Source: an uncultured Lachnospiraceae bacterium (GTDB lineage Bacteria > Bacillota > Clostridia > Lachnospirales > Lachnospiraceae). From it: DNA of 64,000 nucleotides. Positions 8,730 to 18,104 of the stretch are shown piece after piece (position 1 is the first letter of the stretch; every line of letters begins with the position of its first letter). Below the pieces are notes generated by a model, which saw nothing but the letters and a program-made list of their open reading frames with translations, had not been told where the DNA came from and ran no database searches. Where the stretch lies: NCBI GenBank assembly GCA_934351255.1, contig CAKRJH010000007.1, positions 62,001-126,000 on the forward strand, read 5' to 3'. The translations under genes were made by a program, and so were the position numbers.

Positions 8730-9004
8730 AATGCTTGGATCAGGACACATCATAGAAAGTGACAGGAGCACAGAGAGCCGCTGGCAGGTGAGAAGCGGCA
8801 GACTGTTTTTTTGTGACATCCCCTGGGAGCAGCCCGCTGAAATGATATCAAAGTAAGCCGGGACGTCGTCTTTACGTTACAGAAGAAACTGTTAGATCTG
8901 ACAGTGAATGAGAGATCGTATTTAGTGATAAGTACGATAATACAAAGTGGTATCACGGAAAATTCCGCCTTTGTTATCCAACCGGATAGCAAGGGCGTTT
9001 TTTT
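8730..9004 (+). promoter_or_regulatory. T-box riboswitch (tRNA-sensing leader) upstream of cstA
   Basis: The stretch between the LacI gene and cstA (8614-9048) has no gene and contains a classic T-box leader. Seen: a stem I region with AGAGAGCCGC and GGGAGC, a T-box core AAAGTGGTATCACGGAA (8944-8960) whose TGGT would pair with a tRNA ACCA end, an antiterminator helix CGGAA/TTCCG, and a competing 14-bp terminator (8966-8997) followed by seven Ts. The codon-like triplet after CTGAA (8842-8844) is ATG, suggesting tRNA-Met, but the basal fold is ambiguous. Known role of the family: uncharged tRNA binding permits read-through, so cstA would be induced by shortage of one amino acid. Confidence 0.85.
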
Positions 9005-9048
9005 ATAGATAACAAATAAAACAAAACAAATGAAAAGAGGGAAAGATT

Positions 9049-10737
9049 ATGAGTGGAATAGGAATGATGATTATTGCAATCGTAGTACTCGGCGGAGCCT
9101 ATCTTCTCTATGGACGATATCTCCAGAACAAGTGGGGGATCGATCCAAATGCCAAGACTCCGGCGTATGAGATGGAAGATGGCGTCGATTATGTACCGGC
9201 AGATACCAATGTGGTGTTCGGACATCAGTTTGCATCCATTGCGGGTGCCGGCCCGATCAACGGACCAATACAGGCGGCGATCTTTGGATGGCTTCCGGTA
9301 CTGCTCTGGATCCTGATCGGCGGTGTGTTCTTCGGAGCCGTCCAGGATTTCGCATCTATGTACGCATCCGTAAAAAACAAGGGACGTACGATTGGATACA
9401 TTATTGAGGAATATATCGGTAAATTGGGAAAGAAACTGTTCCTGCTGTTTTGCTGGCTGTTCTGTATTCTGGTTGTGGCAGCGTTTGCGGATGTGGTTGC
9501 GGGAACCTTCAATGGATTTGTGGCCAATGACGCAGGCACCGTCACCAAAGTGGCAGCCAACGGAGCGGTTGCTACGACATCTATGTTGTTTATTCTGGAA
9601 GCGGTTGGCCTGGGATTTTTCCTGAAGTATACCCACTTTAACAAATGGGTGAACACCGCACTGGCCATTGTCTTATTGTTTGCAGCCATCGCACTGGGAC
9701 TGAAATTTCCAATGTATGTCGGCCTTGGAACCTGGCATATCATCATCTTTGCCTATATCCTGATCGCCAGTGTGGCTCCGGTATGGGCACTGTTGCAGCC
9801 ACGTGATTACCTGAACAGTTATCTGCTGATCTTTATGATCCTGGGCGCTGTGGTCGGTGTATTTGTAGCCAATCCATCCTGCAATCTGGCAGCATTTACG
9901 TCCTTTAATGTAGATGGACAGTATATGTTCCCAATCCTGTTTGTAACCATTGCCTGCGGAGCTGTCTCCGGATTCCATTCTCTGGTATCCTCCGGTACGG
10001 CATCCAAACAGATCAAAAATGAGAAGAACATGCTTCCGGTTTCCTTTGGTGCCATGTTGATGGAGAGTATGCTTGCCGTCATCGCTCTGATCGCGGTGGC
10101 ATCCTTTGCCAAGGGGGAGGCAGCAGCACAGGGGCTGACGACACAGCCTCAGATCTTTGCGGGAGCTATTGCCAATTTCCTGTCAGTGATCGGCCTGCCA
10201 CATTCTCTGGTATTTACCCTGATCAATCTTGCGGTATCCGCGTTTGCGCTGACCTCACTGGATTCCGTGGCCAGAATCGGCCGTCTGTCTTTCCAGGAAT
10301 TTTTCATGGACAGCGATAGCGATGAGAAACATATGAATCCGGTCATCCGGCTGTTCACCAACAAATATTTCGCCACCGTCATCACTCTGGTGCTTGCCTA
10401 TATGCTGACCAAGGTCGGTTACGCCGAGATCTGGCCGCTGTTTGGATCTGCAAACCAGTTGTTATCTGCATTGGCACTGGTTGCCTGTGCGGTCTTCTTA
10501 AAGAAGACAAAACGTCAGGGCGTAATGCTCTGGGTTCCTATGGTATTTATGATGGCAGTAACCTTTACCGCACTGGGCATGACGATCTTCAAACTGAGCA
10601 AAGCCTTTATGACAACCGGACTGGATCTCGGAAACACGCTGCAGCTTGTCTTTGCGGCATTGCTTCTGGTACTTGGTGTCATTGTTGCCATTCAGGGCGT
10701 GAAAAAACTGTTTGAAAAAACCGAAACCGCAAAATAA
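9049..10737 (+). CDS. cstA: CstA-family transporter (carbon starvation protein A)
   Basis: A 562-residue membrane protein with about fourteen hydrophobic segments. The family block VVFGHQFASIAGAGPINGP is followed by PVLLWILIGGVFFGAVQDF and later SGTASKQIKNEK and SLDSVARIGRLSFQEF, all typical of CstA/BtsT. E. coli relatives are longer (about 700 residues) and import peptides or pyruvate. GAGGGAAAG precedes the ATG. The T-box leader directly upstream links its expression to tRNA charging, favouring import of peptides or an amino-acid precursor in this organism; that is inference. A second promoter follows the gene and serves the next ATPase. Confidence 0.93.
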   Translation: MSGIGMMIIAIVVLGGAYLLYGRYLQNKWGIDPNAKTPAYEMEDGVDYVPADTNVVFGHQFASIAGAGPINGPIQAAIFGWLPVLLWILIGGVFFGAVQDFASMYASVKNKGRTIGYIIEEYIGKLGKKLFLLFCWLFCILVVAAFADVVAGTFNGFVANDAGTVTKVAANGAVATTSMLFILEAVGLGFFLKYTHFNKWVNTALAIVLLFAAIALGLKFPMYVGLGTWHIIIFAYILIASVAPVWALLQPRDYLNSYLLIFMILGAVVGVFVANPSCNLAAFTSFNVDGQYMFPILFVTIACGAVSGFHSLVSSGTASKQIKNEKNMLPVSFGAMLMESMLAVIALIAVASFAKGEAAAQGLTTQPQIFAGAIANFLSVIGLPHSLVFTLINLAVSAFALTSLDSVARIGRLSFQEFFMDSDSDEKHMNPVIRLFTNKYFATVITLVLAYMLTKVGYAEIWPLFGSANQLLSALALVACAVFLKKTKRQGVMLWVPMVFMMAVTFTALGMTIFKLSKAFMTTGLDLGNTLQLVFAALLLVLGVIVAIQGVKKLFEKTETAK

Positions 10738-10767
10738 TCTGAAATGGTTAAATTTTTCTAAAGCATG

Positions 10768-10796
10768 TTGAAAAATAAAATAGTGATGGCTATACT
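10768..10796 (+). promoter_or_regulatory. Promoter of the P-type ATPase leader
   Basis: TTGAAA (10768-10773), 17-base spacer, TATACT (10791-10796). The start is expected near 10803, giving a leader of about 120 nt before the TTG start codon at 10924. Confidence 0.65.
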
Positions 10797-10837
10797 TACT
10801 GATAGCAGGTGATGTACAGCCTTAGAAACAAGTTATG

Positions 10838-10877
10838 ACAGAGGCATTATGTGATTCATGGTGCCTCTGTTTTTTTA
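10838..10877 (+). terminator. Intrinsic terminator inside the P-type ATPase leader
   Basis: ACAGAGGCA pairs with TGCCTCTGT across a 15-base loop and runs into eight Ts. It lies 100 bases after cstA but also about 35 bases downstream of a good promoter, so it may end cstA transcripts, attenuate the ATPase transcript, or both. Confidence 0.75.
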
Positions 10878-10878
10878 T

Positions 10879-10911
10879 TTATAGGAGTCTGTTATTTCCT
10901 ATAACCATAGG
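10879..10911 (+). promoter_or_regulatory. Mutually exclusive hairpins next to the ATPase ribosome-binding site
   Basis: TTATAGGA (10879-10886) pairs with TCCTATAA (10897-10904). The alternative CCTAT/ATAGG hairpin (10899-10911) uses part of the same strand and reaches the GGGAGG Shine-Dalgarno. The two cannot form together, which is the layout of a translational switch. Confidence 0.4.
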
Positions 10912-10923
10912 GAGGTTGATAGA

Positions 10924-13299
10924 TTGACAATGATCGAGAATTCCGGTCAGACATTGACGGGTCTGACAGACGAAGAAGTGAGCAGCCGGGTCGCGCAGGG
11001 ACTGACCAACCGGACGGAGATTTCCACGGACAAGACCACGCGGGAGATTATCCGGTCCAATGTGCTGACATATTTTAACCTGATCTTTTTGGTCATTACG
11101 GTGCTGCTGGTGCTGGTGGGATCGTTCCGTAACTTGACGTTTCTGCCGATCATCATTGGCAATACGCTGATCGGTATCATACAGGAACTGCGTGCCAAGA
11201 GGACACTGGAGAAGATGAGCCTGTTAAATGCACCCCATGCAGATGTACTGCGTGGCGGTGTGCTGCGGCAGATCTATTCTGAGGAACTGGTGCAGGATGA
11301 CGTGATCCTGTTGACGGCCGGCAGACAGATCTGTGCGGATGCCGTTGTGCTGGAGGGAAGCATTCAGGTCAATGAGTCACTGCTTACCGGTGAGGCCGAT
11401 GAGGTGGAAAAGACCGCGGGAAGCACCCTGATGTCCGGAAGTTTCGTGGTGTCCGGTGAATGTTATGCCCGACTGGTCAAAGTCGGAGCGGAATCCTATA
11501 TTTCCAAACTGAGCATGGAAGCCAAATCCATGGGAGATGGTGAGCAGTCGGAGATGATCCGCTCGATCAATCTGATCGTCAAATGGGTCGGTATTGTGAT
11601 CATTCCAATCGGCGCGGTGCTGTTCTGGCAGAGTCATTTTGTGAATGGAGTATCGATCAGCCGGAGTGTCACATCGACGGTGGCAGCCATTATCGGAATG
11701 ATTCCGGAGGGGCTGTATCTGCTGACTACGATCGCACTTGCCCTGAGTACCATGAATCTGGCCAAGAAACGTGTGCTGCTTCATGACATGAAGAGTATAG
11801 AGACGCTGGCGCATGTCGATGTTCTGTGTGTGGATAAGACGGGAACGATCACGGAACCCGATATGAAAGTCAAGGAAATCGTGCCATGCCGGCGGGATCC
11901 GGAGCAGAGTGTGACACAGGAGGCGTTGAGACGTCTGTTGTTCGACTATGTCGTGGCATCCAAAGACAACAATGCCACGATGCAGGCACTCAAGGAATAT
12001 GCCGGCCAGCAGGGTATCGCAGGTTCGGGCCGGCAGGCTGTCAGCCAGCTTGCGTTTACCTCGAGCCTGAAATACGGAGGCGTCACCTTCGAGGATGGCA
12101 GTTATCTGCTGGGCGCACCAGAGTTTATCCTTCGCGATGAGTTTAACTCTGTGGAAGCCGAGATTCTTCCGTATGCAGAACAGGGAGACCGAGTGCTTCT
12201 TTTTGCAAGATATGAGGGAGAACATATGGAAGCGGGGCTGACCGGGCGTGTGATCCCGCTGGGATTTGTCGCACTGGCCAACCCAATCCGCGAGAATGCC
12301 GTGGAGACATTTGCATATTTTAAGAGTCAGGATGTAGCTGTCAAGGTCATTTCCGGCGACAATCCAAGGACGGTGTCACAGATTGCATTGCAGGCTGGGA
12401 TCGAGGATGCGCAGAACTATGTGGATGCCACGATGCTGGATACTGACGAAAAGATACGTCAGGCCGTATCTTCATACACGGTCTTTGGACGCGTGACACC
12501 AAAGCAGAAGCAAAAACTGGTACAGGCGCTGCAGGCGCAGGGACATACCGTGGGCATGACAGGCGACGGTGTCAATGACATCCTGGCGATGAAGGATGCA
12601 GACTGCAGTGTGGCCATGGCCTCCGGAAGCGAGGCGGCGGCTCAGGCGGCCCAGGTGGTTCTGTTGGATTCGGACTTTGCACATATGCCGGATGTGGTGT
12701 ATGAGGGACGCAGAGTTGTCAATAATATCCAGCGCTCGGCCAGTCTGTTCCTGGTCAAGAATATCTTTTCTCTGCTTCTGGCGGTATTTTCCATGGTATC
12801 GGCACTCACCTATCCTCTGGAACCGGCACAGATCTCTCTGATCAGCATGTTTACCATCGGATTCCCGGGGTTTCTGCTGGCGATGGAACCAAACAAGGAG
12901 AGGATCGAGGGGCATTTCATTGTCAATGTCATGATGAAGGCCCTGCCGGGCGGTCTGACCGATGTGATTGCTGTGGCAGCGTTAGTCATCTGTGGATCGG
13001 TCTTTGCCATACCGGGGGAGAGCATCGGTACGATCGCGACCATGGTGCTGTCGGTTGTTGGTTTTATGATCCTGTTTAAGATCAGTGAACCTCTCAATGC
13101 CATGAAATATGGAGTGATCGGCATCAATGTGGCAGGGCTTGTTCTGGCTACATTTTATCTGAAAGAGTATTTTGCGCTGACAAACCTGTCCAGCATCTGT
13201 ATTCTGCTGATGGTTGTCTTTGGATTTGCTGCGGAATCACTGTTCCGCTATCTGACGATTCTGGCGGAAAAACTGTATGCGCTGCGACGCAAGGGCTGA
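10924..13299 (+). CDS. P-type cation-transporting ATPase, CtpE-like
   Basis: A 791-residue ATPase. Core motifs: actuator-loop LLTGEADE, TM4 segment MIPEGLYLLTTIALAL, phosphorylation site DKTGT with Asp304, and the hinge MTGDGVNDILAMKDADCSVAM. The PEGL motif and the overall layout resemble the CtpE group, whose studied member is a Ca2+ importer in mycobacteria, so Ca2+ is a reasonable but unproven guess. TTG at 10924 is taken as the start because GGGAGG ends eight bases before it; ATG at 10930 is the alternative. A promoter, terminator and switch-like hairpins lie in the leader, suggesting control by an RNA element. Confidence 0.9.
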   Translation: MTMIENSGQTLTGLTDEEVSSRVAQGLTNRTEISTDKTTREIIRSNVLTYFNLIFLVITVLLVLVGSFRNLTFLPIIIGNTLIGIIQELRAKRTLEKMSLLNAPHADVLRGGVLRQIYSEELVQDDVILLTAGRQICADAVVLEGSIQVNESLLTGEADEVEKTAGSTLMSGSFVVSGECYARLVKVGAESYISKLSMEAKSMGDGEQSEMIRSINLIVKWVGIVIIPIGAVLFWQSHFVNGVSISRSVTSTVAAIIGMIPEGLYLLTTIALALSTMNLAKKRVLLHDMKSIETLAHVDVLCVDKTGTITEPDMKVKEIVPCRRDPEQSVTQEALRRLLFDYVVASKDNNATMQALKEYAGQQGIAGSGRQAVSQLAFTSSLKYGGVTFEDGSYLLGAPEFILRDEFNSVEAEILPYAEQGDRVLLFARYEGEHMEAGLTGRVIPLGFVALANPIRENAVETFAYFKSQDVAVKVISGDNPRTVSQIALQAGIEDAQNYVDATMLDTDEKIRQAVSSYTVFGRVTPKQKQKLVQALQAQGHTVGMTGDGVNDILAMKDADCSVAMASGSEAAAQAAQVVLLDSDFAHMPDVVYEGRRVVNNIQRSASLFLVKNIFSLLLAVFSMVSALTYPLEPAQISLISMFTIGFPGFLLAMEPNKERIEGHFIVNVMMKALPGGLTDVIAVAALVICGSVFAIPGESIGTIATMVLSVVGFMILFKISEPLNAMKYGVIGINVAGLVLATFYLKEYFALTNLSSICILLMVVFGFAAESLFRYLTILAEKLYALRRKG

Positions 13300-13392
13300 C
13301 GTGCTATGTGCTGGGGGGAGAACTGATATATGATATACTGAGGAAGAATAGATATATTGAAATTATAATATACGAAAATAAGGAGTCGCATT

Positions 13393-14367
13393 TTGAAAAT
13401 CAGAAATTCATTTTTATTGCTGCTGGCATCCTTTGTGTGGGGCATCTCCTTTGTGTCCCAGAGGACAGGCGGCGTGCTGATGGGATCATTTACCTTCAAT
13501 GGAATCCGGAGTTTTATCGGAAGTCTGTTTCTGTTGGGATTGTATTATGTTCTGCGTGCTCTGCGGGGCAGAAAGGGTGGTGGGGAGACTGTCGTACGCG
13601 ATGAGAGCCAGGCTGTGAGGGAGCGCAGGAATCTCATCCTGGGAGGGATCGTGTGCGGAGTGGTTCTGTTTGTGGCGACCAGTCTGCAGCAGGTCGGGCT
13701 TACCATGGGTACCGGTTCGGGAAAGGCCGGCTTTCTGACAGCCTGCTATATCGTGCTTGTTCCGATCTGGAGCATCTTTCTTGGAAAACGCTGTGGATGG
13801 AATGTCTGGGTGGCCGTCTTTATGGCTGTGGAAGGTCTGTATCTGCTGTGCATGAAGGGATCTTTTTCGATGCAGACCAGTGATCTGCTTGTCCTGCTGT
13901 GCGCACTGTGCTTTTCAGTTCACATTCTGGTGATCGATCATTTCAGTCCGCTGGTGGATGGGGTTAAACTGTCCTGTGTGCAGTTTCTGGTCTGCGGAAT
14001 CCTCAGTCTTCCGTTTATCTTCTTTGTGGACATGCAGGGATCTTTCGCCAGTGTACCACAGTGGCTCACACGGTTTGGATCCATGGACGCGTGGATCGCA
14101 CTTCTGTATGCAGGGATCATGTCCTGCGGTGTGGGATATACGCTGCAGATCGTGGGGCAGGAGGGAATCAACCCCACGGTGGCATCTCTGCTCATGAGTC
14201 CGGAATCCGTGTTCTCGGTTTTGGCCGGTTTTGTTCTGTTACAGGAGACGCTGACCGGGAGGGAGATCCTGGGCTGTGTCATCATGTTTGCCGCGATCAT
14301 ATTGTCGCAGATTCCGTGTAAACCGCTGAGAGGACGAAGCCTGCGGGCTCAGAAGGGAACTGCGTGA
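13393..14367 (+). CDS. EamA/DMT-family transporter
   Basis: A 324-residue protein with ten hydrophobic helices in two repeats. The first begins FLLLLASFVWGISFVSQRTGG and the second near DLLVLLCALCFSVHILVIDHF, ending SPESVFSVLAGFVLLQETLTG: the expected ten-helix drug/metabolite transporter architecture. The start is a TTG at 13393 with AAGGAG ending eight bases before it. Family members export amino acids or other metabolites, and no specific substrate can be assigned. It follows the P-type ATPase by 93 bases and is closed by a strong hairpin. Confidence 0.9.
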   Translation: MKIRNSFLLLLASFVWGISFVSQRTGGVLMGSFTFNGIRSFIGSLFLLGLYYVLRALRGRKGGGETVVRDESQAVRERRNLILGGIVCGVVLFVATSLQQVGLTMGTGSGKAGFLTACYIVLVPIWSIFLGKRCGWNVWVAVFMAVEGLYLLCMKGSFSMQTSDLLVLLCALCFSVHILVIDHFSPLVDGVKLSCVQFLVCGILSLPFIFFVDMQGSFASVPQWLTRFGSMDAWIALLYAGIMSCGVGYTLQIVGQEGINPTVASLLMSPESVFSVLAGFVLLQETLTGREILGCVIMFAAIILSQIPCKPLRGRSLRAQKGTA

Positions 14368-14392
14368 TTATGAGAAACCTTATTCAAACAAA

Positions 14393-14439
14393 AAAGGAGA
14401 TATTCCGGGACATATACGTTGTACCGGAATGTCTCCTTT
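14393..14439. terminator. Long bidirectional terminator-like hairpin
   Basis: AAAGGAGATATTCCGG pairs with CCGGAATGTCTCCTTT (16 bp, one G-U). The + strand tail TTTGCTTTT is modest; on the - strand the hairpin runs into TTTTTTG. The rest of the gene-free interval to 14701 shows only weak promoter-like AT sequence (TATGAT near 14652). Confidence 0.6.
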
Positions 14440-14701
14440 GCTTTTGCAGCTCCTCCTATTTGGAAGAGGTGTTCCTGTGAAAGTATCGTCTGTGTCAGAT
14501 CAGAATTCATTGCCCGGAAATTTCGGGATGCCATCAAATCCGGCCTGCAGGATCCTGCGTCCGACTTCGGTGTCCATGGAAGGGGAAGGATTTTAAGAAA
14601 AAAATGACAAAGTATCTGAATGAGTAACCTACCTGTAACCCGGTGTCATGTATGATACAGTCAGAACCAAAAAAGACAGTATATCCGAGAGGGAGGACGA
14701 G

Positions 14702-15364
14702 ATGGAATTACTCAGAGTGGAACATTTATCAAAGGTATATGGGGAGGGACAGAATCAGGTGAAAGCCCTGGACGATGTCTCATTGTCCGTGGAGAAGGGA
14801 GAGTTTGTGGCGATCGTCGGAGCCAGCGGATCGGGTAAGTCGACCCTGCTGCATCTGCTGGGCGGTGTAGACCGGCCGACCGGCGGAAAGGTGTATGTCA
14901 ATGACACCGACATCTTTGCGATGAGCGATGATGAACTCGCGATCTTCCGTAGAAGACAGGTGGGGATCATCTATCAGTTTTACAATCTGATCCCAATCCT
15001 GAATGTGGAGGAAAATATCGCAATTCCTCTGGAACTGGATGGAAGAAAAGCGGAGCCGGGTCAGATGGAAGAGATGCTTCAGATGCTCGGTCTGACAGAG
15101 CGCAGGGGACATCTTCCCAATGAACTTTCCGGTGGACAGCAGCAGCGCACCTCGATCGGCAGAGCGATGATCACAAGACCGTCCCTGGTTCTGGCAGATG
15201 AGCCGACCGGAAATCTGGACACCAGATCCAGCAATGAGATCATGAATCTGCTGAAACGTTCCAACCGGGAACTGAATCAGACGATCATTATGATCACACA
15301 TAATATGGAACTGGCAAAGGCGGCAGACCGCACGATTATGATAGAGGATGGTAAGATCGTATGA
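14702..15364 (+). CDS. ABC transporter ATP-binding protein, MacB/LolD type
   Basis: A 220-residue ATPase with Walker A GASGSGKST, Q-loop IIYQFYNLIP, signature LSGGQQQRTSIGRAM, Walker B LVLADEPTGNLD and H-loop MITHNMELA. The DEPTGNLD motif is characteristic of the FtsE/LolD/BceA branch that drives mechanotransmission rather than ordinary transport. The start at 14702 follows GAGAGGGAGG; an earlier in-frame ATG at 14648 is less likely. The last four bases overlap the start of the large permease, so the two are translationally coupled. A regulator and kinase follow, forming an exporter/sensor cassette probably answering antimicrobial peptides. Confidence 0.93.
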   Translation: MELLRVEHLSKVYGEGQNQVKALDDVSLSVEKGEFVAIVGASGSGKSTLLHLLGGVDRPTGGKVYVNDTDIFAMSDDELAIFRRRQVGIIYQFYNLIPILNVEENIAIPLELDGRKAEPGQMEEMLQMLGLTERRGHLPNELSGGQQQRTSIGRAMITRPSLVLADEPTGNLDTRSSNEIMNLLKRSNRELNQTIIMITHNMELAKAADRTIMIEDGKIV

Positions 15365-18090
15365 ATTTGATGAAGATGCTGGTATATAAGAACCTGAAAC
15401 TCAACAAAAAGAGATCGATCGTCACGATCGTCGGGATCATTCTGGCCACCGCATTATTATCGGCGCTGGTCACACTGGTGTCCAGTTTTCAGTACAGTAT
15501 GATCCAATATGAAAAACAGAAAAACGGAGATTATCATTATGCGTTTTCCGGAGTGACCAGAGAGGATCTCCCGGAATTTGAGAATAATCGTGCCATAGAG
15601 AGCATGTTTGAAATCTCGCAAGTGGGTTACGCCAGAGTACAGGACTGTAAAAACGAGGATAAGCCTTATGCCTATGTGGTGGAGACGGACAAGACAGGGT
15701 TTGAGAAAGCCGGCTTTGAGCTGATCGAGGGCAGAATGGCAGAAAATGCTGATGAGATCGTGATCCCGCGTCATCTCAAGACCAATGGGCGGGTAGACTA
15801 CAAGGTAGGAGATGAGATCCGCCTGTATGTGGCCCGGAGATGGGACAAGACCGAAAAAAAGACATTGACACAGAGTACACCGTATCTTGGGGATAAGGAA
15901 AAACTGATCAACCTGAAAAGCCATAAATACAAGGTCGTGGGTATCATGGAGAGACCGGGATATGGCATGGAGGACTACAGCGCGAGTGGATACACCTGTG
16001 TCACCTATTCCCAGGATCCGACGGACAATATGACCGTCTACGTGAGATACACCGCCAAAGGACTGCGGAACCAGTATGCGGTGACCGCGGGAATCCTGGG
16101 TGTGGATGAGAGCCTGTTTACCAGGGTCAATAATATTGATGAGATGACGGATTTTTCCGAGGAGGATATGACCAGGTACGATGATCAGATGGAGAAGGCC
16201 AAATATGGAATGTATGCCAACGGAGGACTGATCCGTTATGAGAGGATCTACCCGATGGACAATACGTTCAAGAGCTTGTTTATCATGGCCATGTTTGTGG
16301 CACTGATCATCATACTGACTTCCGTATACTGCATTAAGAACAGTTTCCAGATCTCGATCACAGAGAAGATAAGGCAGTATGGCATGCTGTCCAGTGTGGG
16401 AGCTACCAGAAGACAGATCCGCAAAAGTGTGAAGCTGGAAGCTGCCATGCTTGGCGTGGTGGGTGTGCCTGTCGGGATCGGAAGCGGTCTGCTGGCAGCA
16501 TATATTCTGACCAAGGTCGTCAATCTGCTCCTGCAGGATTCGCTGAGTATCGAGATGGTATGTCACACGTCCGTGATCATGCTGGCGCTGGCGCTGCTGT
16601 TATCGATCCTGACGATCTACTTCTCCGCACTTGGAAGCGCACGCCGGGCGGCGAAGGTGACACCCTTGGAAGCAATCCGGAACACACATGAGATCAAGAT
16701 GAAACCCGGAAAATTAAAGACGCCGCGTTATATCAGCAGATTCTGGGGCATTGGAGGTGTGATCTCTTATAAGAACATTAAGAGAAACCGGAGAAAATAC
16801 CGCACGACAGTGATCTCGATCGTCATCTGTTCGATCACATTTATCGTAATTTCGTATTTCATGTCGCTGGCATTCCATCTGGTGAGAATGTCTTACGGAA
16901 ACCAGTCTTATAATATTTCGATGGGTGCCGATGGAGATTCGGAGGTGTCCAATGAGAAACTGGCCGGGATCATCCGCGAGATCGATGGGGTCAAAGATTT
17001 TGTGGTGGCGAAGGAATACTATTTTAATGTAGATCATCCGGAGCTGACCGGGGACTTCCGGGAGTATGAGCAGCAGATGTATGCGGACGGAGAGGAACAG
17101 AGTTCGGATATGACCTTTAAGCTGATCGTGATGGAGCAGAAAGGCTTTGACAGTTATGTCCGTCAGATGGGACTGTCCGATGTGGGAACCGGGGCGATCC
17201 TAATCAACCGGGGAACGCTGGAGTTCTACGATGAAAAAGCGGGCAAATACAAACAGCGGGAGACCAGACTCTTTGATTACAGGGCGGGAGACAAACTGAA
17301 ACTGCAGTATTATGTGGACGATACGGAGGATGAGGATTCCTCCGACACGGAGACTCTGAGTGATGAGGCAGATGCCGGGGAACGCAAAGAACTCGGGATC
17401 ACACTGGCCGGAACGGTGGATGAGGCACCGCTTGGATATATGGATGCAGGTTTTAGTATGCCTACGCTGATCGTAGACCAGAGCGGATTTGATGCGCTGT
17501 GGAAGGGCAGAACCTATGATTATCAGAATTCCGTAAGACAGCAGGTCTATGTGGATGCAAAAGATGCAGACACCTGTCAGGATACACTGGAAAAGACATT
17601 GCCCGGTGTGTTTGTCGATGCTGTGAACTATACGGTATACAACAGCGACCGCGAGATGCAGCAGGAGAAATCCCTGTTTATCCTGATCGGAATCTTTGCC
17701 TACGGACTGATCGTGGTGATCGCGCTGATCGGTATCACCAATATTATTAATACCCTTGGTACCGGTATGGAACTGCGCAGCCGTGAGTTTGCGACCCTGC
17801 GAAGCATCGGAATGACCGACCGGCAGTTTGCCAGAATGGTGCGTCTGGAGAGTCTGTTCCTATCAGCCAAGTCACTGGTCATCGGACTTCCGGTGGGACT
17901 GATCCTGACCTATGTGATCTGTCTGATGGAAAATAAGATGGACACCGTGGTGATCTATCAGCCGCCGATCTTCGCGATGCTGATCTGTGCTGTGGTTGTA
18001 ATCCTTCTGATTTATGGTATTATGAAAGTGTCCATGGCGAAGATTGGACGGGGAAATATTATTGAGACGATCAAAAATGAAAATTTATAA
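15361..18090 (+). CDS. Large FtsX-domain ABC permease (two FtsX units)
   Basis: A 909-residue permease. An N-terminal helix (about 20-42) precedes an extracellular domain (about 45-300). A first FtsX block of three helices (about 300-435) contains QYGMLSSVGATRRQI; then come another helix near 480, a second extracellular domain (about 510-760) with an acidic DTEDEDSSDTE-like stretch, and a second FtsX block with REFATLRSIGMTDRQF. The double unit is the YtrF/MacB-like arrangement, longer than BceB (about 650). It is coupled to the ATPase by an ATGA overlap. Function is probably peptide-antibiotic resistance or cell-surface export; this is inferred from family and neighbouring sensor genes. Confidence 0.9.
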   Translation: MNLMKMLVYKNLKLNKKRSIVTIVGIILATALLSALVTLVSSFQYSMIQYEKQKNGDYHYAFSGVTREDLPEFENNRAIESMFEISQVGYARVQDCKNEDKPYAYVVETDKTGFEKAGFELIEGRMAENADEIVIPRHLKTNGRVDYKVGDEIRLYVARRWDKTEKKTLTQSTPYLGDKEKLINLKSHKYKVVGIMERPGYGMEDYSASGYTCVTYSQDPTDNMTVYVRYTAKGLRNQYAVTAGILGVDESLFTRVNNIDEMTDFSEEDMTRYDDQMEKAKYGMYANGGLIRYERIYPMDNTFKSLFIMAMFVALIIILTSVYCIKNSFQISITEKIRQYGMLSSVGATRRQIRKSVKLEAAMLGVVGVPVGIGSGLLAAYILTKVVNLLLQDSLSIEMVCHTSVIMLALALLLSILTIYFSALGSARRAAKVTPLEAIRNTHEIKMKPGKLKTPRYISRFWGIGGVISYKNIKRNRRKYRTTVISIVICSITFIVISYFMSLAFHLVRMSYGNQSYNISMGADGDSEVSNEKLAGIIREIDGVKDFVVAKEYYFNVDHPELTGDFREYEQQMYADGEEQSSDMTFKLIVMEQKGFDSYVRQMGLSDVGTGAILINRGTLEFYDEKAGKYKQRETRLFDYRAGDKLKLQYYVDDTEDEDSSDTETLSDEADAGERKELGITLAGTVDEAPLGYMDAGFSMPTLIVDQSGFDALWKGRTYDYQNSVRQQVYVDAKDADTCQDTLEKTLPGVFVDAVNYTVYNSDREMQQEKSLFILIGIFAYGLIVVIALIGITNIINTLGTGMELRSREFATLRSIGMTDRQFARMVRLESLFLSAKSLVIGLPVGLILTYVICLMENKMDTVVIYQPPIFAMLICAVVVILLIYGIMKVSMAKIGRGNIIETIKNENL

Positions 18091-18104
18091 AGAATGGAGC
18101 TGCA

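Noticed and set aside
11377..12225. 282-codon minus-strand frame inside the P-type ATPase
   Set aside because: Mirrors the high-GC third positions of the ATPase codons; low-complexity His/Gln content.
14440..14640. Short frames on both strands after the EamA gene, considered as gene remnants
   Set aside because: Fewer than 40 codons, poor starts and no recognisable motif; treated as spacer.
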